A DNA stretch of 64,000 nucleotides from Anastrepha obliqua (taxonomy: Eukaryota; Arthropoda; Insecta; Diptera; Tephritidae): NCBI RefSeq assembly GCF_027943255.1, contig NC_072893.1, positions 23,024,001-23,088,000 on the forward strand, read 5' to 3'. Within the stretch, counting starts at the first letter, position 1. Every line of letters begins with the position of its first letter. A program made the position numbers and the translations under genes. The notes beneath the pieces were generated by a model. That model did not search any database. It saw only the letters and a program-made list of their open reading frames with translations, and was not told where the DNA came from. Shown here piece after piece: positions 48,376 through 59,979 of this stretch.

Positions 48376-48955
48376 AGGAAAGGTACTACTCTTCAACTGC
48401 TTAGCGATAGAAGCACCATTGGGACACCTGTGGCCACGAACAAACTAATAACTAAAAGCAACATTTTCCAAGAGGCCAATAGGTCATGTGGAGATGAAGG
48501 TACGTGCCTAACAACTAAGCTTCAGTGGCCGGAAAAAAACGGAAGTACTGCTTAGTCTTTCAAGAGAGGATATCTCGAAGGTGATGGCTTGTAGAACCGG
48601 TCTTTGGCTATTTGGCAGGCATTCCCCGAGACTAGGAGTTTTCTCCCATGAATATTGTAGAAGTTGTAGAGATGAGGAAGAGGATGAGGAAGAGAAAGAA
48701 ACAGTTGAGCCCTTCCTTTGCAATTGTCCAGCCATAGCTAAAATCAGAGCCGGTTTTCTAGGTGAATACTTTTTCAATTCTCTTACGGAACTGTCCGGTG
48801 TGAGGAAGGGATGAATCCTGCGCTTCATAAGAGCCAAAAAATGGTTTCGCAAAGAAAAATAAAGAGACTCTCAGGTAGCATAGCTGTATCACAACGGCCC
48901 TGGAAGGTCTAAGTGAGTTGGTCGTACGAACCACCATAACCTAACCTCACCTAAA
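48376..48955 (+). mobile_element. RNase-H-bearing LINE tail with 3' end
   Basis: MACRTGLWLFGRHSPRLGVF, EYCRSCRDEEEDEEEKETVE, PFLCNCPAIAKIRAGFLGEY form the Cys cluster. Earlier frames give LLSDRSTIGTPVA and a decayed RNase H. The sequence ends CCATAACCTAACCTCACCT near 48952, the same 3' tail type as other LINEs here. Confidence 0.75.
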
Positions 48956-49184
48956 GAGAGCGCTTTTAGTAAAACGAATAATTGGAACGATAATTTTTGT
49001 GTAAGCAGGCAAATTTCATTCTTCTGCCGTTTCAGATGTGCTTACCATCTGAAATTCTTATATTGAATCGGATCATTCCTGATTTCATAGCAAAGAGCGA
49101 ACGTTTAATGGTAAATGCACTGTTAAACGAGAAAATGTTATACGTTTTATTAAAGCGCAGCGGATTAGATGGATTGTGAGTGTT

Positions 49185-49365
49185 TACTTTGTTCCAATTG
49201 GAGGAAGAAAGAGAGGCCGACCAAGAAAAAGATGGCTTGATGACGTAGAAACAGACTTAAAAGCGATGAACGTTCGTAATTGGAGAAATGAGGCAAGAGA
49301 GAGACTGAATTGGAGAAGGATTGTTGATGAAGCTATGGTCCACCACAGGCTGTGAAGCTAAGAGA
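49185..49365 (+). mobile_element. RTE-type LINE ORF C-terminus
   Basis: VPIGGRKRGRPRKRWLDDVE, TDLKAMNVRNWRNEARERLN, WRRIVDEAMVHHRL then stop. This is the classic RTE C-terminus (RGRPRKRWLDDVE ... NWR ... AxDRxxWRxIVEEAK). It is only the last 57 or so codons, uninterrupted, so possibly a recent 5'-truncated insertion. GA repeats follow at 49362-49374. Confidence 0.85.
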
Positions 49366-50479
49366 GAGAGAGAATAATATTAGACGTTTTTTCTCCTTCA
49401 AAGGGGAAGCAGCTTTTCAACACAACCGCATGCAAAGTCTATACAGCACAGGCACTCAAGAAGGCGCGGATTTTATTTGAGAAAAAGCAATAAAAATCCA
49501 GCAATTAGTTCTAATTTTTTTATTTTTTCAATTCATTTCATTCATAAATCATTTGGCCATGCGCTAGAAAAATTATTATTGCACACTACAAAATATTGCA
49601 TCATAAACGCCTGAAATTGCAAATTAAATATATTTTAAAGTAGTCTTAACTTTTATATCAGCGCCGCAAGTCTTCATCCTTTCACACTTAGTTCTTATCA
49701 ACCAGTCCAACGGTTATCAATGTGATATAGCCGTAGCAAGCGATAAAAAAGTGGGCAATAACAAAAACGTTAAGTAATGATAACATATTGTTTTTTATAA
49801 AAGTGAGAAAGTAAAACAAGTGCAACCGATAACAGTTGGCTAGAACAAAAAAAAAATACAGGGAAACAGATGTTGGCAACAAAATTGCAAACAAACGGAA
49901 ATAAAATAATTAAAGAAGAACAAAGTAAAGTGCAATGCTTGAAGACTGACTAGTGAAGGCCAGTATAGAGTCGTCTCTCTGACTTGGCTGAGAAGCAGCA
50001 CTTCACAACCGGAAGTGCCAATAAGTCACGCACAGTGAAGCTAAAACAGTTGAGCGCGAGCAAAGACACGAAATGGCAAACAAAAACTTGATAAATGAAA
50101 GAAGAAAAGGAATGAAAATTGACATAAGGCGTAAGCCGTTTTGACGTGGCAGTTGAGCGCAGAGGTATTACAAAATTGGGTTGCAACAACAAGTGATGGC
50201 AAATAAAGCTATAGAGCTCAAAGTCAGCAAACGTGAAGAGTCCCCCCAAAAGGCAGTGGACAGATTTAAAGGACATGAAGAAGTGTGTTAATTAGAAGCC
50301 AATTATGCGACAAAAGAAATCACTGCAATAACAGGAAAACAAGAAACACTTATACTTTTATCCTTAAAAGTGGGCTGGCCTTATGGAACTGAATCAAAAG
50401 TTAATTTTACGACGTTTGGTAGAAAGTTTTGATTGAAATTCGAGGCGGATGTTTTAGAAGGGTTCTTCAAAAATTTTAC
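49366..50479. other. Unassigned non-coding stretch
   Basis: Nothing recognised beyond AT-rich sequence. Confidence 0.45.
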
Positions 50480-51700
50480 GAAAATTAAAAAAAATTAATA
50501 AAATTAAAAAAATTACTGCAATCAAAAAAAAAATTATCAAATTAAAAAAATTTACTAAGATTAAAAAAATTGTAGTAATAGAATTTTACTAAAATAAAAA
50601 AAAATTTACTGAAATTAAACCAAATTTACTAAAATTAAAAAAATTTAAAAGATTAAACAAATTTAGGTAATAGAATTTTACTAAAATTAAAAAAAAATGA
50701 ATAAAATTGAAAAAAACTTACTAAAATTAAAAAAAATACTAGAATTAAAAAAAGTTAATAAAATTGAAAAAAACTTACTAAAATTAAAAAAAAGTACTAA
50801 GATTAAAAAAATTACTAAAATTAAAAAAATTTTATAAAATAAAAAAAAATTTATAGAATTTTACTAGGATAAAAAAAAAATGTTCTGAAATTAAAAACAA
50901 TTTACAAAAATAAAAAAAAATGACTAAAATTATATTAAAAAAATTTAAAAGATTAAACAAATTTAGGTAATAGAATTTTACTAAAATTAAAAAAAATGAA
51001 TAAAATTGAAAAAAACTTACTAAAAGTAAAAAAAATACTAAGATTAAAAAAATTAAAAAAAATTTATAAAAATAAAAAAAATTATAAAATTAAAAAAATT
51101 TACTAAGATTTAAGATAAAAAACTTACTAAAATTAAAAAAAGTACTAAGATTAAAAAAATTACTAAAATTAAAAAAATTTTATAATTAAAATAAAAAAAA
51201 ATTTATAGAATTTTACTAGGATCAAAAAAAAAATGTACTGAAATTAAAAACAATTTACAAAAATAAAAAAAATGGCTAAAATTAAAAAAATTTAAAAGAT
51301 TAAAGAAATTTAGGTAATAGAATTTTACTAAAATTATAAAAAACTAATAAAATTGAAAAAAATACTAAAATTAAAAAAAATTGTATAAAATAAAGAAAAT
51401 TTTATTAAATAAAAAAAAATTCTGTAAATTAAAAAAATTTTGTAAAATTAAAAAACTTTACTAAGATAAAAAAAAAATTACTAAGGTTAATAAAATGTTG
51501 GTAATAGATTTTACTGAAATTTAAAAAATTTTATTAAATGTAAAAATATTTTTTAAAATCAAAACAATTTTACTAAAATTAAAAAAAAATTAATAATAAA
51601 ATAAATAAAAAAAAAATAATAATAATGATAAATTTAAAAAAATTTAACTTAAAACATTTGACTTAAAAAAAAAAATTGTTTTACTTAAAATTTTTTACAC
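50480..51700 (+). repeat. A-rich tandem array E with 300-350 bp higher-order repeat
   Basis: Short units (AAAATTTACTAAAATTAAAA) fill the block. The longer marker GATTAAACAAATTTAGGTAA recurs at 50651, 50951 and, diverged, 51298. The marker ATTTATAGAATTTTACTAGG recurs near 50850 and 51201. These give spacings of 300, 347 and about 352 bp. Confidence 0.85.
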
Positions 51701-51828
51701 CAGAAATTTCGCTCATAATTTCCTAAACCTTTTTAATAAATAAACTTAAAATTTCGCTCATAATTTCCTTAACCACTTAATGAATAAACTTCAAATTTCC
51801 ATCACTTAAAATCATTTTTTTATTTAGC

Positions 51829-52150
51829 AAAAAAGTTATTCAAAAACAAAATTGGGGGATTAATTTTGCGCCGACTTGAAGAAATAAATAATTCGATTTT
51901 TTTAGCAAAGAAGTAGCTAAAGAAAAAAATTGGATGATTCATTTTGCGCCGCCTTCAAAAAAACATCAAATTTTTTCAACAACAATATTGGATGGTTAAT
52001 TTTGAGCCACCTCCAAGAAACAAAAATCATTTTTTTTTTTTAATTTTTAAAAACAACATTTTGCACCACTTTGAAAAAAGAAATAATAAATTTTTTTTAG
52101 CAAAAAAGTTGCTAAAAAAATTGGATAATTAATTTTGTGTCACCTTCAAG
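51829..52150 (+). repeat. Tandem repeats of the GCGCCACC-type transposon-end motif
   Basis: ATTGGATGATTAATTTTGCG CCACCTTCAAG-like cores lie near 51859, 51935, 51997, 52056 and 52127 (spacing 59-76 bp), with poly(T) and GCAAAAAAGTTGCTAAA linkers. The core is the reverse complement of the GGGTGGCGCAAACTTAATC end seen at 2115 and 29252. Confidence 0.75.
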
Positions 52151-52157
52151 GAAAAAA

Positions 52158-52890
52158 TCAAATTTTTTTTGGTAAAAAAATGTTTAAAACACTCAAAATT
52201 TTTAAAATCTCAGACAACACTAAGTCCATTGTTTCCGCTAGGGCTGCACCGTTTTGATTTTCTTTAAATCTACCGGACCTCCGAAGAAGTTTGAGTATAT
52301 CTTGTGGTACTAAGGAGCCAAGATGGTCGCTTCTTAACACATCAGTGCCAAAGACCTCAAGCCTGATTCGAGCGAAGGCTGGGCAGACGCACAGAAAGTG
52401 GTCCGCCGTCTCATTTTCCTCTCCACATGCTGGGTATGCTGGCTCCGGGCCAAAGAAGTTGGCCTCAGAGTATATCCCAGCTAAAGAGTCGGAGTTCTCG
52501 TTACCCACCGACATTGTTCAGCCTGGATTTACGGCACTCAACTACCCTTGAAGTGGTTGGCGGGCTATCTAAAACCATGAGCGCAGCTTTGCTCTCGCTG
52601 CGGTCACATACAGATCTGCCTCCCCGCCTCTTTGACTAATAAAAAGCGGTGGTGTATGAAAATAGCAGCTTTTGTGCTAATTGGGCCTAAGCTGTGTTAC
52701 TCAGGTAAAACCTCCAGCACCACCAACACCACCGCGTACGTTTTTCAGTGCCCTTATGGCAGCCAAGCTTTCACTGCAGACTCTGATCTCGTATTCACGC
52801 CACCTGCTCTCAAATATCTATGCCACCACACTGAGTGCGGCTATATTTCAGTGGAAAACCATCGGTGTATAAGAGAATCTGAGGTTTTTC
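52158..52890 (-). mobile_element. RNase-H-bearing LINE tail
   Basis: Minus-strand YTDGFPL near 52868 (RNase H TDGS, here TDGF) precedes DSESAVKA-like and other decayed segments. Then come GNENSDSLAGIYSEANFFGP, YPACGEENETADHFLCVCPA, FARIRLEVFGTDVLRSDHLG and LKLLRRSGRFKEN. The last 118 codons are one open frame. Stops break the RNase H half. Confidence 0.75.
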
Positions 52891-54069
52891 TGAATTTAAT
52901 TAAAATTTGTGATCCAATCAAAAGGAGTAAGAAAAATCAAAAGGTAGACATTTTATGGCCGAAAAACATTTACTCAACAACTATATGAACATTTTAATTA
53001 ATAATCAGAACGAATTTACATAACCGGATTCAAGTGAAAGGAGCGGATTCGAACACCTTGGGACAACACAAAAATGGGTTAAGCAAGCAAATGGTGACAT
53101 AGAAAATCTGGCATTAACTGCCAGAAACAAGTGCCAGTTAAAGGGCAAGCAGCGACGTGAAAATTAAAAGGAAATTATGGGATAAGAGAAATAAGATATG
53201 GAAATAATAAAAAAACTAACAGTGAATTAAAAGAAATAAAAAGAAAACATTTCATGTTGAAAAAAATGGGGCAGCTATTGTATCAATGAGCACCTGGGGA
53301 CAAGAGTGGCACATTCAATCTAAAACCCTTTGTGATGCAGTTCGAGCTTAAGAAATCACATTCGTATGCGCAGACTCACACAGACGATGCGGGTCGAAGC
53401 TGAGTCTCAAACATGGAGCGCCGGCAGCCCGCCAGAAAACCAGTCAAACAACGAGCACTTCAACAAAGATCTGCGTTTGTATGTATGTACGTGAAATATG
53501 TGAGTAAAAATCCAAAATATTAAATGCTTAGCAACGATCCACACACAACAACAACCAGCAGACGTAATACAGAATTAAGCTCGTGTGGTGGAGACGCAAC
53601 GCAACACAACGCAGCGCAACGCAATAATGAAGGTGTGCGTTGTATGGAGTCAGTCAGCTAGTTAGCCAAGCTATGTATGTATGTGTGTTTGTATGAAGAA
53701 AAAAACTTGTCGTAAACAACCAGAAGTAATACGAGGCAAAACACAAACAACAACAATTGCGCATGGCAAGACAACAAAAGACTACAAGACAAGCAGTGAG
53801 CAAACAAGAAGATATAAACTGGTGGAACAACTTCTTGGCCACGGCGCAGCCACGAGCGCAAGTAGTGTTTGGTCGGCAAAAATGGAGGAGGGCGGGTGGA
53901 GAGGCGGCTTGGTTCATATACAAGAAAACCTCAGCAGTAAATCGAACAGAGGTAAAGTCAAATCATACGAAAGAAAAACATTTTCGAAAAATCTTTTTAA
54001 CCAAAAGAGCGCAAGTGCGCATTTAAGCTCGCTGAGGGGGCGCAGACACAAACAGCAGCTGGAGCCAAA
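52891..54069. other. Non-coding stretch
   Basis: A GCAAC/GCAGC-type repeat lies at 53594-53624 and CATA/TATG patches at 53670-53690. The 166-codon plus frame at 53681-54181 is the longest in the window, but its C-terminal half is the translated minisatellite and the rest has no domain. Confidence 0.5.
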
Positions 54070-54172
54070 GCTGAAGCTGTGGCTGAGGTTGAGACTGAGG
54101 CTCAGGCTGAGGCTGTGGCTGAGGCTGTGGCTGAGGCTGTGGCTGAGGCTGAGGTTGAGACTGAAGCGTAGC
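54070..54172. repeat. Hexanucleotide minisatellite (GGCTGA)n
   Basis: GCTGAGGCTGTGGCTGAGGC-type units repeat with variants (TTGAGAC, CTCAGG). One frame gives Ala-Glu/Val-Ala repeats and another Leu-Arg repeats. Confidence 0.85.
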
Positions 54173-54670
54173 TGTAGCTAGTCAAGAGTGGTGTGCTGAC
54201 TCGCGTAACCGCCAAAAGAAGGTGAACAGGCCAGACCAGCAAATCTGAGCTCCAGTCGAGCTTAAGCGCGAATGTGTGCTGGCTGGCATGTATGATCGTG
54301 TGTATTTGTGCATGTATGTGTGTGGGTATGTAACTTTTAGTACCATGTCAGAAAGAAGCAACAGCTTGCAAGAAAAAGTTCACACAACAAGACAACAAAG
54401 TAGAGACAATAAAAAGTAAGAGAAGAAAAAAAAACGAGTAACCCGTAACATAATCCAACAACCTGCCGTACGAACGTCATACACTTAACTCGAATGTTCC
54501 TATGTATATATGTGAATATGTATCGGGTGCTTTTTGAAGAGCTTGAGTACTTCAAATGGTAATGCAAAACACCGAAATATTGTTGGATGTATTTTTTTTT
54601 ATATATTAAAATCTGGTAGATAATTTCATGGCATTTATTTTTTGACTTTGATATCTGGTATAACTCCGTC

Positions 54671-55045
54671 ATGGCTAAGAGTTACATGGTCCATGGTATG
54701 ACCCACATGGGAGAGTACAACCAAAAGAGGTTCAAAAAACTCAAAACCCTCACCAAGAATGAACAGCGAATGCTCACGGGTATTCTAACAGGCCACTGCA
54801 GACTGCGTAGTCATCTGCGGAGGATCGGAATATTCTCCTCTGATTCTTGTCGTTTCTTCGACTAATCTCATGAGACTCCACCACTTTACCTTCTCCTTGA
54901 AAGCAATGCTATAGCGCGGAGAAGTTTAAGACTTCTCGAGCAACTGCAGTCGTAAGAAAGGCACCTATGCTCAGTCCAACACAGCTCTATCTCGAGTTTA
55001 ATAAGGGGGCTGAGCCTAGATGAGGTACTGTGATGAGTAGAGTAG
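54671..55045 (+). mobile_element. LINE family Y tail, plus copy 1
   Basis: YNQKRFKKLKTLTKNEQRML, TGILTGHCRLRSHLRRIGIF, SSDSCRFFD then stop, a YLLLESNAIARRSLRLLEQL segment, and ERHLCSVQHSSI with SLDEVL near 55020. It is the same order as the copies at 35300 and 60025. The Cys cluster is partly lost (SCRFFD). Confidence 0.75.
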
Positions 55046-55980
55046 ATGAGGTCAAAGTGCCAACCTCGAAGTAATCAAATCTAATCAACGTGACCCATTC
55101 GGTCACTCAAATTTTCGACTAATTTTTCCAATAAATCTGAATCTAAATCTAAATCTAATTCTGGCTTCAATTATTTGCGCAGGCTGAATTTTATAGGCAC
55201 GTAAGCCCAGATACTTACGTAAAACTTGCCACGTAATCGAGGAATAAAAGCCAACAAGTTGAGATCGACGACGAATCGAAATTTCGGCCTTTTCTTCAAC
55301 ACTTCGCTGTATGACTTCGCGAATAGATTAATTTGTTATAAAGTAAATCTCCTCAAACCTCAAATCAATCTATGTCTAACGATGCATGAAGGCTTGCCAA
55401 GCCGTATTGAACAGAAATGTCAACACAGTTGGTTTGCCAATCTCAGCTGTCAAGCCCTATTTATCGCTAACGATAGTTCTCATGCAGCTAAAAAAACACC
55501 CTTTACATATGTATATGTATTTATTTTTGTGCATATTCAACTATAGGTACCCAAACTACTCAGCCAACATTCTAATACATCAACTGATATTTGACGCAAG
55601 AAGTCATACTAGTGCGGAAGTGACTACAAATGTACTAGTGGAAATAGGGGCAACTGAAGGTGTATGTAAAAAAAAAATATTCTGCTCTTGCAAAAACATA
55701 CTTGAAACGTTAAGAATGCGTGTTATGCTGATGTTGGTGTAGCGAATTTCTTGCGTAGTTCCCCTTAAAAATCCAGCTTATCATTACTTCGAAGATTGCG
55801 CGTGCAAACAGTTAAAAGATAAACTATAAGACAACGAGGCATACAAATAAAAGATAATAAAAATAGAGGCGCATAAAAAAATTAAATTGATATTTCTTGA
55901 TATAAGTAATTTTTAAAAATACAATCTTATAAATAAAAAATAAATAATTTTATGTATAAATCGATTCTTAAAGATTTTTT
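55046..55980. other. Unassigned stretch
   Basis: A short (AATCTA) run lies near 55137-55160. Nothing else recognised. Confidence 0.45.
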
Positions 55981-57285
55981 AGAACATTTTAATTAGTAAA
56001 CAATTTTTTTTGAAAATTTGATTTATATATATTTTTTGTACTTTTTCCAACTAGTCCAAAACTAGTGCAAATCAGACTAGTGTATCCGGTGCCGATTATG
56101 AACTACTTCATTAACAGCGAAAAATATAAAACTTTAGTTCGTAAAAAAATATTCTAGAAAGCTTAATTTACAATTGTTTTTGTACTTTTCGCAACTAGTC
56201 CAAAACTAGTGAAAATCGGTCTAGTGTATGCGAAGTCGATTGTAAATTACATCATTAACAGCAAAAAATGAATTTATATACAAGAAAAAATTTTGTGTAA
56301 TGCTTTAGTTCGTAGAAAAATATTCTTAAAAGTTTGATCTAAATTTTTTTTCTTTTTTTCCTCAACAAGTGCAAATCGGACTAGTGCATCCGGGGTCGAT
56401 GGCGAACTACTTCATGAACAACGAAAAATAAATTTGAATATAATAAACAATTTTTTGTATTGTTATAATTCGAAAAATGTTTTTTCGAAAATTGGATTAC
56501 AAATTTTTTGTATTTTTTCCCAACTAATCGAAAACTAGTGCAAATCGGACTAATGCATCCGAGGTCGATTACGAACTAATTCATGAACAGCGAAAAATGA
56601 ATTTAAATGCAAAAAAAATTTTGTATAATGTTTTAATTCGTAAAAAAATATTCCGGAAAATTTGATTTAAGCATTTTTTTTGTCTTTTCACAACTAATCA
56701 AAAACTAGTGCAAATCGGACTAGTGTATACGGGATCAATTATGAACTACTTTATTAACAGCGAAAAAATAAATTTAAATATAATAAACCATTTTTTGTAA
56801 TATTTTAATTCGTAAAAAAATATTATTGAAAATTTGATTAAAACATTTTTTTTGTATTTTTCCCAACTAGTTGAAAACTAGTAAAAATCGGACTAGTGCA
56901 TCCGAGGTCGATTGCGAACTAATTCATGAACAGCGAAATATAATTTTAACTGTAATAAAAAAATTTTTTGTAGTGTTTTAATTCATAAAAAAAAATATTC
57001 GTGAAAATTTACTTACAACATTTTTTTTTGTACTTTTTCCAACTGGTCCAAAACTAGTGCAAATCGGCCTAGTGTATGCTGATTATGAACTACTTCATGA
57101 GCAGCGAAAAATAAATCTAAATATAATAAACAATTTTTTTGTAATGTTTTAATTCGCAGAAAAAAAATTTTTGAAAATTTGATCAAAACATGTTTTCCAC
57201 TTTTCCCAACTGGTCCAAAACTAGTGAAAATCGGACTAGTGTATTCGGGATCAATTATGAACTACTCAGTTAACAGCAATTATGC
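55981..57285 (+). repeat. ~170 bp satellite, eight monomers
   Basis: CAACTAGTCCAAAACTAGTG starts near 56048, 56192, 56352 (part deleted), 56521, 56691, 56864, 57040 and 57208. Steps are 144, 160, 169, 170, 173, 176 and 168 bp. Each monomer then has CAAATCGGACTAGTGTATCC, GAACTACTTCATTAACAGCG and AAAAATAAATTTAAATATAA. Variants GCATCCGAGGTCGATT (56521, 56864) and GTATACGGGATCAATT (56691, 57208) suggest a multi-monomer pattern. Confidence 0.9.
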
Positions 57286-58609
57286 TGATACAGAGGCTCA
57301 CTAGTTCGTTAAACGGTATGATGCTGCTGCATAGACTGAAACTTGACATTTCGTAAGGCATTGCTTTGTAAAAAGTAGCCGTCGCTAACATTAGAGGAGT
57401 ACAGTACAGAAGACATGTTAGAAGATAATAATAAAAGTAGCAGAATTGAGTTACAAAGCAAAGTGGTGGTAAAAAATGTAGTTCAAAACTAGTAGCTTTG
57501 ACGGCGGGCTATGTTCGAATGCATGTATTGTATGCATATATGCTTCTGCGCCCATAACTAAACACACACACACACACACACCTGTGTGTATGTGAGTGTA
57601 TTTTCTGTTAAATGCGTAGATACACGCGCATGCGTTTACCTGTTTGGCATATAAATAAAATGTGTGCGCGCCTAACAAAAGGGAACCATGACGAACGTGC
57701 ATGCCCACAGCCATGTCTACTTATGCACGCATACATACATACACATACGCATGCACACGTATAGAGAGGCGGCTTATTGGTATCCCAAACCGGCTGCAAC
57801 ATAACGACTCTGAACTTATTAATTCATTCAATCCAAATGCTGATAAAATCAGGGAAAAACGTAGGACTGCGTTAATAAAAATAGAAAGAGCCAAAAGAAA
57901 AGAAAAGAAATGTAAGCAAAGAAATAAGGAAATACACAAAAACGGCAATAAAACTGTTTGCCAGTAAAATTGTCTTAGAGGCAAAATCGACATGCATACA
58001 TACATACATGCATATGTACAAATGTATGTATGTGTGGCTGTGTATGTATGTATGTGAACTAGTTGTATGATTTGTATTTGCCTGCAGAAATATGGTAATC
58101 GGTCTGCGGTTGCGGGTGAGTCAAGTTGATTTTTGTGAAATAGCCCATATGAGTAGCTATGAAGTTTATATGTATGTATGTATGTATATGTGTGCACAAT
58201 AATAGTTCATCAAGATATACTCAATAAGATATTCCCACTCCACACACTAACGTATGCGGAGTTGTGATAAAAAAACAAAAACCTATACGAAAATAACTGA
58301 TTTATTCGACTTTTCACTTAAGCACAGCCACCAGCGAATCGCAACTGACTTGTTACCCGATGAGACGCAAGCAAGCCACTCGCATATTCCTAATATATGC
58401 ATATACACATACACACACACATGTGTACAACTGCATGGAGGTACTCCCATTAAGGTAGCAGGTGCTGGTTCTTATGAGACCGCCATTGGCTTTAAAATTA
58501 CCAGATACTACTGAGTTTTGTAGTAGTTGTCAAGGCGAAGAAGACGAACAGCAGACGATCGTTCCCACGTGAGTCAGTTCTACGTTGTCTGAACGACTGG
58601 ATTTACTAT
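57286..58609. other. Non-coding stretch with CA and CATA microsatellites
   Basis: CA runs lie at 57559-57582 and CATA/TATG runs at 57730-57750, 57990-58060 and 58168-58190. No gene recognised. Confidence 0.5.
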
Positions 58610-59370
58610 ATTTAGCCATGGGCGTATGTCGATGATATCGAAATCATCGGCCTAACAACCGCGCTGTTAGTTCTGCCTTGTACAAACTGGATAAAGAAGC
58701 AAAGCGAATGGGTTCACCAACAGACGAGGACAAAACGGGGTACCTCCTGTCATCAAACAAACAGTCGGCGCACTCGCGTATCGGCAACAACGTCACTGTT
58801 GACAGTTATGATTTCGAGGTTTTAAAAGACTTCGTTCATTTAAGAACCTGCAGTAACACCGATAACAATGTCAGCCCTGAAATCCAAAGGGATATTCCCG
58901 AAAGAGTTATTCTTTTGCCAACAAGTGCTACTTTGGACTAAGTAGGTAATTGAGTAGTAAAGTCCTCTCCCAACGAACAAAATTAACACTCTACAAGGCT
59001 CTCATCATGCCCGTCGTAACGTATGGCGTAGAAGCTTGAACGAAGACAATATCCGATAAGGCGTCGCTTAGAGTGTTTGAGAGAAAGATTCTGCGCACGT
59101 TAGCGATGGCGATTATCGTAAGCAATGAAACAATGAGCTGTATGAGCTTTATGACGACATAGACATAGCGCAGCAAATAAAGATCCAGCGGCTACTTAGG
59201 CTGGGTCATGTCGTCCGAAAGGATACAAACGCTCCGGCTCTGAAAGTATTTAATGCTGCACCAGCTGATGGTAGCAGAGAGGTAGAGAGAGGTCTCCTCT
59301 GCGTTGGTAAGATCAGGGGGCGAAGAAATTGGCTAGTCACGCTAAGGACTTGAGACATGTAGAGATCTTC
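58610..59370 (+). mobile_element. RTE-type LINE reverse transcriptase, RT core to C-terminus
   Basis: AYVDDIEIIGL at 58622-58654 is the catalytic (Y/F)xDD box. After a frame change come LYKLDKEAKRMGSPTDEDKT, YLLSSNKQSAHSRIGNNV, DFEVLKDFVHLRTCSNTDNN, LYKALIMPVVTYGVEA and LRVFERKILRTLAMA. Later decayed parts match LRLGHVVRK (LLRLGHVVRK) and GRRNWL. The fragment keeps an intact-looking YVDD but has several frameshifts and stops. Confidence 0.8.
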
Positions 59371-59668
59371 TACATGTTGTGCTATGCTCAAAATGGTCAA
59401 ATCTCGGTACCTGCTCAACTCGAAAATACTCAATAAAATATACGATGTTTTGAAGTCGGCTTCAAAGTTGCTAGATCTTTGACTTTCGGAGATCATAACA
59501 ATAGCAGATCTTAATGCTCAGCTAGTTTGGGTCATAACGTTGACATCCGTTTGGAAAGTAGAAGGCGATGGGTCATACTTATATAAGATGGGGAACCAAG
59601 TAGCGGAGCTTTTTCTTGCTATGAGAGGAAACCTAAGAAGAAGGAGAACCTAAGAAGTGAAGAGATAA
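59371..59668. other. Unassigned stretch left of the nested LINE
   Basis: Nothing recognised. It ends with the left target copy GACTAAGAGATGTT (59669-59682). Confidence 0.4.
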
Positions 59669-59682
59669 GACTAAGAGATGTT

Positions 59683-59965
59683 TGGTTGGTTAAAGTAGTG
59701 ATTCGTCTAGAATCCATTTTGTTGCCACATCCTCGTTACCAACTTGTTTAACAGTAATTTACAGCACGACTGTATCCAGTCTGTGCGGTTTAAGAACCTT
59801 ATTATTAGACTGTTGTTCGACAGCGGTTGCCCCAGGGTTAACCGTCTATCCTTCCATAGGGCAAGGGCATTCACAGGGGAATGGAAGATTGTTTCCTTTT
59901 TCTCCGGTTGTTTACAACTGTGACAGTTTTGCTGCTTGTTCTCCGATAGACCAAAAGCCAGTTAT
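59683..59965 (-). mobile_element. 283-bp LINE stub with 14-bp target duplication
   Basis: GACTAAGAGATGTT occurs at 59669-59682 and 59966-59979. The minus strand reads QPEKKETIFHSPVNALALWK, DRRLTLGQPLSNNSLIIRFL and RTDWIQ. This resembles an RNase-H-LINE tail (ETxFHxLCECPALWxxR), but the Cys positions are replaced. The 3' end is AACCAACC. Confidence 0.85.
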
Positions 59966-59979
59966 GACTAAGAGATGTT

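Noticed and set aside
53681..54181. 166-codon plus-strand frame, the longest in the window
   Set aside because: The C-terminal third is a translated hexanucleotide repeat. The rest has no domain, and an overlapping frame is as long in part.
54520..54545. Transposon terminus CGGGTGCTTTTTGAAGAGCT
   Set aside because: A similar GGGTGCTTTTTTTT occurs near 62279, but no inverted partner was found for either.
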